Source of the DNA: Prevotella sp. | GTDB lineage: Bacteria > Bacillota_I > Bacilli_A > ML615J-28 > CAG-313 | Direction of reading: 5' to 3' | Assembly (NCBI GenBank): GCA_023665755.1 | Contig: JAMPDF010000002.1 | Span: 439,549-503,548, forward strand | DNA: 64,000 bases | Shown here: piece by piece, positions 59,373 to 64,000 of the stretch | How the letters are laid out: each line of letters opens with the position of its first letter | How positions within the stretch are numbered: position 1 is the stretch's first letter | Notes under the pieces: generated by a model | Told to the model about the DNA's origin: nothing | Seen by the model: the letters and a program-made list of their open reading frames with translations, nothing else | The model's database searches: none | Program-made: the position numbers and the translations under genes

Positions 59373-60581
59373 ATGGAATCTATTCTTGAAATATATAAAA
59401 TAGGATACGGCCCATCAAGTTCACATACAATGGGACCTGCGATTGCTTCAAAACGCTTTTTGCAGCAACATTCTCACGCAACACGATTTTGTTGTGTTTT
59501 GTATGGTTCTTTAGCACTTACTGGAAAAGGGCATTTAACTGACTACATTATTCGAAAGACTTTTGCGGAAGAAAAGAAAACGATTCAGGTTTTATTTGAC
59601 TATACGACTACATTTGCCTATCACCCCAATGCAATGAAATTTGTAGCCTATGAACAAGATGAAAAAATAGATGAATGGATCGTATTTAGTGTAGGGGGCG
59701 GAAGTCTTAAAGAGGAAAATGAGGCTAGAAATACATCAGTGGCGGATATTTATCCCCACCAAACAATGAACGAAATATTAAATTATTGTAGTTACCATCG
59801 AATTGATTTTGTGCAATATGTGCAACAGTTTGAGAATGAGACACTTGTATATGAACTATCTAAAGTATTAGCACAAATGAAAAAGACTTTGCAACATGGG
59901 CTATTTCAAGAGGGATATTTGCCGGGCAGCTTGCATATTCAAAAGAGAGCGAAAGATTTTTATCATCAATATTTGAAACGGCCATCTAAAGAAAATTTAG
60001 TTTATGCCTATGCTCTTGCTTCAAGTGAAGAAAATGCATCTGGTCATCTAGTTGTGACTGCGCCAACTTGTGGATCGTGTGCAGTATTGCCAGCCGTATT
60101 GTTTAGCTATCAAACAGAATACAATTTAGATGATCAAGTCTTAATTGAAGCGCTTATGATAGCAGGATTAATTGGAAATATTGTCAAAACCAATGCATCC
60201 ATTTCTGGTGCTGAAGTAGGCTGTCAGGGTGAAATTGGTGTAGCGTGTTCGATGGCTGCAGCTGCGCTTACTTATCTACAAGGTGGTAAAAATAATGATA
60301 TTGAATATGCGGCTGAAGTGGCTTTAGAACACCATTTGGGAATGACTTGTGATCCAGTAGATGGTCTTGTTCAAATTCCGTGCATTGAACGAAATGCGGT
60401 GGCGGCTATGCAAGCATATAATGTAGCAGCATATGTGAAAATTGCTGGGGCAGCACATAATATCACTTTAGATAGTGTGATTCAGGTAATGAAAGAAACC
60501 GGAACAGATCTGCACGCAAAATATCGCGAGACTTCAACTGGAGGACTTGCTATACACAATAGGAGTAATTATGGAAAATGA
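59373..60581 (+). CDS. sdaA: L-serine ammonia-lyase, iron-sulfur-dependent, single chain
   Basis: 402 residues. Converts L-serine to pyruvate and ammonia with a [4Fe-4S] cluster. The beta part (Y-K-I-G-Y-G-P-S-S-S-H-T-M-G-P) and the alpha part (T-A-P-T-C-G-S-C-A-V-L-P, V-G-C-Q-G-E-I-G-V-A-C-S, M-T-C-D-P-V-D-G-L-V-Q-I-P-C) are fused, with the cluster cysteines in place. It is shorter than E. coli SdaA (about 455), mainly in the beta domain. It starts 3 nt after the YutG-like gene. The enzyme is oxygen-labile, in keeping with an anaerobe. Confidence 0.94.
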   Translation: MESILEIYKIGYGPSSSHTMGPAIASKRFLQQHSHATRFCCVLYGSLALTGKGHLTDYIIRKTFAEEKKTIQVLFDYTTTFAYHPNAMKFVAYEQDEKIDEWIVFSVGGGSLKEENEARNTSVADIYPHQTMNEILNYCSYHRIDFVQYVQQFENETLVYELSKVLAQMKKTLQHGLFQEGYLPGSLHIQKRAKDFYHQYLKRPSKENLVYAYALASSEENASGHLVVTAPTCGSCAVLPAVLFSYQTEYNLDDQVLIEALMIAGLIGNIVKTNASISGAEVGCQGEIGVACSMAAAALTYLQGGKNNDIEYAAEVALEHHLGMTCDPVDGLVQIPCIERNAVAAMQAYNVAAYVKIAGAAHNITLDSVIQVMKETGTDLHAKYRETSTGGLAIHNRSNYGK

Positions 60582-61995
60582 AGTAGAATTAAAAGAAATT
60601 AAACCAGGCATAAAATTTACTGTTGAATGTGATACATTAAATCATGAAGGGCAAGGCGTTTGCAGAATAACAGGGAAGAAAGAAGATAGAGTAATAGAAA
60701 ATTTTCCTCTTTTCGTCAATGATTTTTTACCACATGAAAAAGGGATTGTAGAAATTGTAAAAGTATCTAAGCATTATGGGTACGCGAAACTATTGAAACT
60801 ATTTAAAGAAACTGCTCATACTGATCGGATAGATCCATATTGTCCACATGCTGGTTTTTGTGGTGGATGCAATATTATGCATATGAACTATTCTCTACAA
60901 TTAAGATTTAAGCAAAAAATGGTCATTGATACGTTAAGAAAAATTGGTGGAATTGATAATGCAATAGTTCGTCCTGTTATAGGAATGGATAACCCTATAA
61001 AATATCGTAATAAGGTGCAAGTCCCTTTTCGAAAGAAAGGATATAAGACTATATGTGGTTTCTTTAGACGAGATTCGCATGAAGTGATTCCCTTTGAAAA
61101 TTGCTACATTCAATCTGATATTTCATCTGAGATAATTCACTTTACAAGAAATTTGTGTAATGAATTTAAGATTCAAGGATATAACGAAGAAAATGGCAAT
61201 GGTCTCATCCGTCATGTACTTGTTCGGACAAATTCGAATATAACAAAAGCGATGGTTGTTTTAGTAATGACTGGCCCAAACTTGCCTTTTCAAGAGGAAT
61301 TTATAGCAAAACTCATCAAAAGATATCCAATTATTTCTTCCGTTATTATAAATGTAAATGCACAAAAAGGGAATACCATTTTAGGGGAAACATGTTTAAC
61401 CATTTATGGTGAAGATACCATTCAAGATGAACTCTGTGGTTTAATCTTTCGAATTGGACCTAAGTCATTCTATCAAGTAAATCCCACTCAAACTGAAAAA
61501 CTTTATCAAAAAGCAATTGAATTAGGAGAATTAAAACCAACTGATACTTTGATAGATGCATATTGTGGAATTGGTACCATAGGACTTATTGCAGCAAAAC
61601 ATGTCAAAGAAGTATATGCAGTTGAAATCGTTGAAGAAGCAATTCAAAATGCCAAACAAAATGCTAAGAATAATCGAATTCGAAATATTCATTTTATTTG
61701 CAATAAAGCAGAGAAACAGATTGTAGATTGGCATAAACAACATAAGAAAATAGATGCTATTGTAGTAGATCCGCCTAGAAAAGGTTGTGATCAAATATTA
61801 CTAGACACCATTAGTGAAATGGGGATACCAAAAATGATTTATGTTTCTTGCGATCCTGCTACGCTTGCTAGAGATTTGAAATATATGCGCGAAAAAGGAT
61901 ATAGAATTGGTCAATTGCAGCCTGTGGATATGTTTCCAATGACATCTAATGTGGAAACAATAGCAATTCTTTCTCGCGATGGGACTAATGAGTAA
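60571..61995 (+). CDS. 23S rRNA (uracil-C5)-methyltransferase, RlmD/RumA family
   Basis: 474 residues. N-terminal TRAM domain (V-E-C-D-T-L-N-H-E-G-Q-G-V-C-R), an Fe-S cluster site (Y-C-P-H-A-G-F-C-G-G-C-N), SAM motif D-A-Y-C-G-I-G-T-I-G-L, D-P-P-R-K-G-C and the catalytic cysteine in Y-V-S-C-D-P-A-T-L. Bacillota usually have RlmCD paralogs (YefA/YfjO type) that methylate U747 and U1939; which site is used is not evident. ATG 60571 lies after AGGAG and overlaps the sdaA stop by 11 nt; the earlier ATG at 60547 lacks a site. Confidence 0.93.
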   Translation: MENEVELKEIKPGIKFTVECDTLNHEGQGVCRITGKKEDRVIENFPLFVNDFLPHEKGIVEIVKVSKHYGYAKLLKLFKETAHTDRIDPYCPHAGFCGGCNIMHMNYSLQLRFKQKMVIDTLRKIGGIDNAIVRPVIGMDNPIKYRNKVQVPFRKKGYKTICGFFRRDSHEVIPFENCYIQSDISSEIIHFTRNLCNEFKIQGYNEENGNGLIRHVLVRTNSNITKAMVVLVMTGPNLPFQEEFIAKLIKRYPIISSVIINVNAQKGNTILGETCLTIYGEDTIQDELCGLIFRIGPKSFYQVNPTQTEKLYQKAIELGELKPTDTLIDAYCGIGTIGLIAAKHVKEVYAVEIVEEAIQNAKQNAKNNRIRNIHFICNKAEKQIVDWHKQHKKIDAIVVDPPRKGCDQILLDTISEMGIPKMIYVSCDPATLARDLKYMREKGYRIGQLQPVDMFPMTSNVETIAILSRDGTNE

Positions 61996-62023
61996 GTTAA
62001 TAATATTTTTGAAATAAAAATGA

Positions 62024-62055
62024 AAATAACTAAGCAATGCTTAGTTATTTTTTTC
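62024..62055 (+). terminator. Terminator of the priA-to-rlmD unit
   Basis: Stem AAATAACTAAG / CTTAGTTATTT with a 5-nt loop and T run. Confidence 0.87.
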
Positions 62056-62061
62056 AATTGA

Positions 62062-62090
62062 TTGAAAAAAAATCACAATTATGGTACAAT
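62062..62090 (+). promoter_or_regulatory. Promoter of the NUDIX-mutY operon
   Basis: TTGAAA (62062-62067), 17-bp spacer, TACAAT (62085-62090). Start near 62097 leaves a leader of about 156 nt. Confidence 0.65.
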
Positions 62091-62100
62091 GAATATAAAG

Positions 62101-62240
62101 AGATTTGCTTATTTCAAATGGAAAAGGAATATGTAGATAATAGTAACACATGAAGTGCGATATGACTACTTTATCTTATATAAAACTGGTTAGACCCAGT
62201 AAATGATAATTTAAATAAGGAAAAATTTGCTTATTAAAAT
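62101..62240 (+). ncRNA. Structured leader, riboswitch-like, unknown class
   Basis: P1: CTTATTT (62108-62114) with AAATAAG (62213-62219). P2: AGATAA-T-AGTA (62135-62145) with TACT-TTATCT (62167-62176), 10 pairs and one bulged T. P3: ACTGG (62185-62189) with CCAGT (62196-62200). The stretch TTTGCTTATT occurs at 62105-62114 (5' strand of P1) and again at 62226-62235, so AATAAG (62214-62219) can pair either within P1 or with the downstream copy, 7 nt before AGGAG. That is the layout of a switch controlling translation. It matches no riboswitch consensus I know. Confidence 0.45.
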
Positions 62241-62252
62241 ATAGGAGTATAA

Positions 62253-62819
62253 ATGAAAAAATTTCAAGAAACATATAAAGAACTACTAGAATATACGCCA
62301 CAAAATGAGGAAGAAGTAGCGGATAAGGAATTGATCATAGATTATTTAGAACATTATGGCAAGAAAGCTTTTTTGCGTAGCTCATTGCCAGCACATTTTA
62401 CTTCTTCTGCCTTGGTTGTTAACCAGACAGCAGACAAAGTACTATTAGCTTATCACTTGATTTATCAATCCTATGGGTGGCTTGGTGGTCATGCTGATGG
62501 CGACTTTGATTTAGAATATGTTGCAAGAAAAGAATTGATGGAAGAATCTGGTCTTAATCGATTTCAATTGAAATATTGTGGAATAGCATCGATTGAAGTG
62601 ATTCATGTCGATCGTCATTTCAAAAAAGGAAAAAGAATTTCCGATCATTTGCATTTAAATGTTTCGTATTTATTTGAAGCTAGTGATGATGACGATATTC
62701 GGATAAAAGAAGATGAAAACTCATCTATTTGCTGGGTAAAAATTTCAGATATGGATAAAATAATAGAAGAAAAACGTATGATTAGTATATATCAGAAGAT
62801 ATTAGGAAGAATAAAATGA
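62253..62819 (+). CDS. NUDIX hydrolase
   Basis: 188 residues. The Nudix box is G-G-H-A-D-G-D-F-D-L-E-Y-V-A-R-K-E-L-M-E-E-S-G-L (about residues 75-98), matching G-x5-E-x7-R-E-x2-E-E-x-G with D-L-E at the first acidic position. The N-terminal 40 residues are helical and acidic; F-T-S-S-A-L-V-V-N starts the core beta sheet. Substrate is unknown: nucleotide sugars, CoA or damaged nucleotides are possible. Coupling to mutY (4-nt overlap ATGA) makes an oxidised-nucleotide role tempting but unproven. AGGAG precedes the ATG by 5 nt. Confidence 0.9.
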   Translation: MKKFQETYKELLEYTPQNEEEVADKELIIDYLEHYGKKAFLRSSLPAHFTSSALVVNQTADKVLLAYHLIYQSYGWLGGHADGDFDLEYVARKELMEESGLNRFQLKYCGIASIEVIHVDRHFKKGKRISDHLHLNVSYLFEASDDDDIRIKEDENSSICWVKISDMDKIIEEKRMISIYQKILGRIK

Positions 62820-63847
62820 AGATAAATATAGAAAAACTGTTTGCTTGGTATGATGCAAATCAAAGAAAACTTCCTGGTAGAGGAATTACTGACCCATATC
62901 GAATTTGGATTAGCGAAATTATGGCGCAACAAACACGAATGGAAACCGTAAAGGGATATTATGAGCGCTTCTTGAAAGAATTACCAAATATTGAGAGTTT
63001 GGCTAATGTATCAGATGAAAAGTTGATGAAACTTTGGGAAGGATTAGGATATTATTCAAGGGCTAGAAATCTTAAAGAATCTGCCATTGCTATAGTAAAA
63101 GACTATGGTGGAATATTTCCAAATTCATATAATGCAATATTAAAATTAAAAGGAATTGGTGAATATACTGCAGGGGCAATTTTATCTAGAGCATACGGAT
63201 TGCCTTATGCCTCTGTTGATGGAAATATATTACGTGTGCTGACTAGGTATGAAGTGAATCCGATTGATATCGCCACTTCTAATGCTAAGATTCATTATAA
63301 AAAAGAACTGGAAAAGATGAAAGTAGATTCGTTTGGTAAACTGAATGAGGCGCTAATGGAACTAGGAGCAACTATCTGCATGCCTAAAGTAGCAAAATGC
63401 GAGTTGTGCCCGCTAAATGAAGAGTGTCAAAGTTATCATAATTCATGTGTATTCCAATATCCTGTAAAAACAAAAAAAGTAAAAATAATTGAAAATGAAT
63501 ATACTTGTCTTTTTCTCTGTAATAAAGCAAATAAAATCTATTTAGAAAAGAAAGAAGATGGCCTTTTAAAAGGTTTATATGCACCAATCGTGATTGAAGG
63601 AAGCTTAGAAGAAGTGAATGTTTATGATTTTTTGAGTGAAATAAGGATAAAGCGTATTTTTGAATTGACACCACAAAAGCATGTGTTTACACATCGTATA
63701 TGGCATATGAGAGGGTATTTTATTCAAATCAGTGAATCAGAAATGTGCTTTCAAAAATTTTACTCGCTTGAAGAAGTGGAAAAAAATATAAGCGTTTCCA
63801 CTTGCTTTCGGAAATTTTTCAATGAATTAGAAAAGAAAATGAAATAG
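62816..63847 (+). CDS. mutY: A/G-specific adenine glycosylase
   Basis: 343 residues. MutY removes adenine mispaired with 8-oxoguanine. W-I-S-E-I-M-A-Q-Q-T-R-M-E-T-V carries the catalytic Glu, L-K-G-I-G-E-Y-T-A-G-A-I is the helix-hairpin-helix, V-D-G-N-I-L-R-V contains the catalytic Asp, and C-x6-C-x2-C-x5-C (about 194-210) binds the [4Fe-4S] cluster. A C-terminal NUDIX-like domain (from about 225) recognises 8-oxoguanine. It overlaps the NUDIX hydrolase gene by 4 nt. No terminator is seen before the window end. Confidence 0.96.
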   Translation: MKINIEKLFAWYDANQRKLPGRGITDPYRIWISEIMAQQTRMETVKGYYERFLKELPNIESLANVSDEKLMKLWEGLGYYSRARNLKESAIAIVKDYGGIFPNSYNAILKLKGIGEYTAGAILSRAYGLPYASVDGNILRVLTRYEVNPIDIATSNAKIHYKKELEKMKVDSFGKLNEALMELGATICMPKVAKCELCPLNEECQSYHNSCVFQYPVKTKKVKIIENEYTCLFLCNKANKIYLEKKEDGLLKGLYAPIVIEGSLEEVNVYDFLSEIRIKRIFELTPQKHVFTHRIWHMRGYFIQISESEMCFQKFYSLEEVEKNISVSTCFRKFFNELEKKMK

Positions 63848-63903
63848 AGAAAATAAGATTTTTGGCCAAACGAGCAGATGTAAAGGAATAAAGCCCTAGA
63901 TAT

Positions 63904-63922
63904 TTCCTTATAATATAAGGAA
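63904..63922. repeat. 19-bp perfect palindrome
   Basis: TTCCTTATA-A-TATAAGGAA downstream of mutY, followed by TACAAT. It could be an operator for the truncated downstream gene or a weak hairpin; it lacks a T run, so it is not a terminator. Confidence 0.4.
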
Positions 63923-63964
63923 TACAATAGATTAAAATATTTATATAAAGGGACAAAAACGCAC

Positions 63965-64000
63965 ATGGTATCATATACTAAAAAAGGTGATGAGATGAAA
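63965..64000 (+). CDS. Start of a truncated downstream gene
   Basis: An open frame runs from ATG 63965 to the window edge (12 codons). A strong ribosome binding site AAAGGTGATGAG (63982-63993) precedes the in-frame ATG at 63995, which is therefore the more likely start. Too little is visible to say what it encodes. Confidence 0.4.
   Translation, partial: MVSYTKKGDEMK

Noticed and set aside
62118..62206. Two overlapping short reading frames (11 and 18 codons) in the NUDIX leader
   Set aside because: Neither has a ribosome binding site and both lie within strong secondary structure; the RNA-switch reading explains the leader better.
62101..62240. Purine riboswitch before the NUDIX gene
   Set aside because: The conserved joining sequences (TATAAT next to P1 and TTTCTACC-like J2/3) are missing.
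1..64000. Search for CRISPR arrays, insertion sequences, prophage and tandem repeats
   Set aside because: No regularly spaced repeats, transposase, integrase or phage structural genes were seen on either strand.

Overview
The window is an AT-rich bacterial chromosome segment with Bacillota gene order and signals: strong AGGAGG-type ribosome binding sites, TTGACA-17-TATAAT promoters and U-run terminators. Housekeeping blocks follow the Bacillus plan (cysS-mrnC-rlmB-sigH-rpmG-secE-nusG-rplK-rplA-rplJ-rplL-methyltransferase-rpoB-rpoC; ftsY-ylxM-ffh; rplM-rpsI; ruvB-queA; priA-fmt). Fermentative genes (rex, adhE, two [FeFe]-hydrogenase-type proteins), glycogen storage genes and an iron-sulfur serine deaminase point to an obligate or near-obligate anaerobe. 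A long three-helix SecE and a PriA without helicase motifs suggest an Erysipelotrichia-type lineage, but that placement is inference. I see no phage, insertion sequence, CRISPR array, rRNA or intact tRNA. No gene-free stretch exceeds about 300 bases.

Layout. 1-1207: 3' end of rnhB and a LysR regulator. 1249-10222: redox block of rex, adhE, a small-molecule kinase-like protein, two tandem [2Fe-2S] thioredoxin-like proteins, a sensory (group C-like) [FeFe]-hydrogenase with a PAS domain, a SpoIIE-type phosphatase and a group B-like [FeFe]-hydrogenase. 10309-17691: a YcxB-like membrane protein, topA, the SRP operon ftsY-ylxM-ffh, and mgtE. 17834-21772: ruvA on the minus strand facing away from ruvB, queA, a cytidylate-kinase-like gene, and a convergent zinc-ribbon membrane protein. 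21940-31192: glycogen operon glgB-glgC-glgD-glgA-glgP followed by pfkA. 31339-37742: a membrane-anchored Ig-like protein, metG, a CPA2 antiporter and a YitT protein. 37767-55454: ribosomal protein, transcription and translation genes, interrupted only by a double-GNAT acetyltransferase between nusG and rplK. 55512-63847: priA, fmt, a YutG/PgpA-like gene, sdaA, rlmD, then a NUDIX-mutY pair behind a structured leader.

How it fits together. Rex senses NADH/NAD+ and probably controls adhE and the co-oriented hydrogenase genes, so ethanol formation, H2 sensing and H2 turnover may be coordinated. The glycogen genes form a closed synthesis and breakdown set next to phosphofructokinase. Ribosomal protein operons carry classic autoregulatory leaders: two L1-type sites and an L10 leader.

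Most notable observations: (1) ruvA lies inverted relative to ruvB, short inverted repeats flank it, and an orphan promoter fires into its 3' end, as if a single inversion had split a normal ruvAB operon; (2) PriA has lost the helicase motifs but keeps all eight zinc cysteines; (3) the leader of the NUDIX-mutY operon has a junction-like fold with a repeated pairing strand, the architecture of a riboswitch, and matches no class I recognise; (4) the sensory hydrogenase/phosphatase/hydrogenase locus directly follows rex-adhE.
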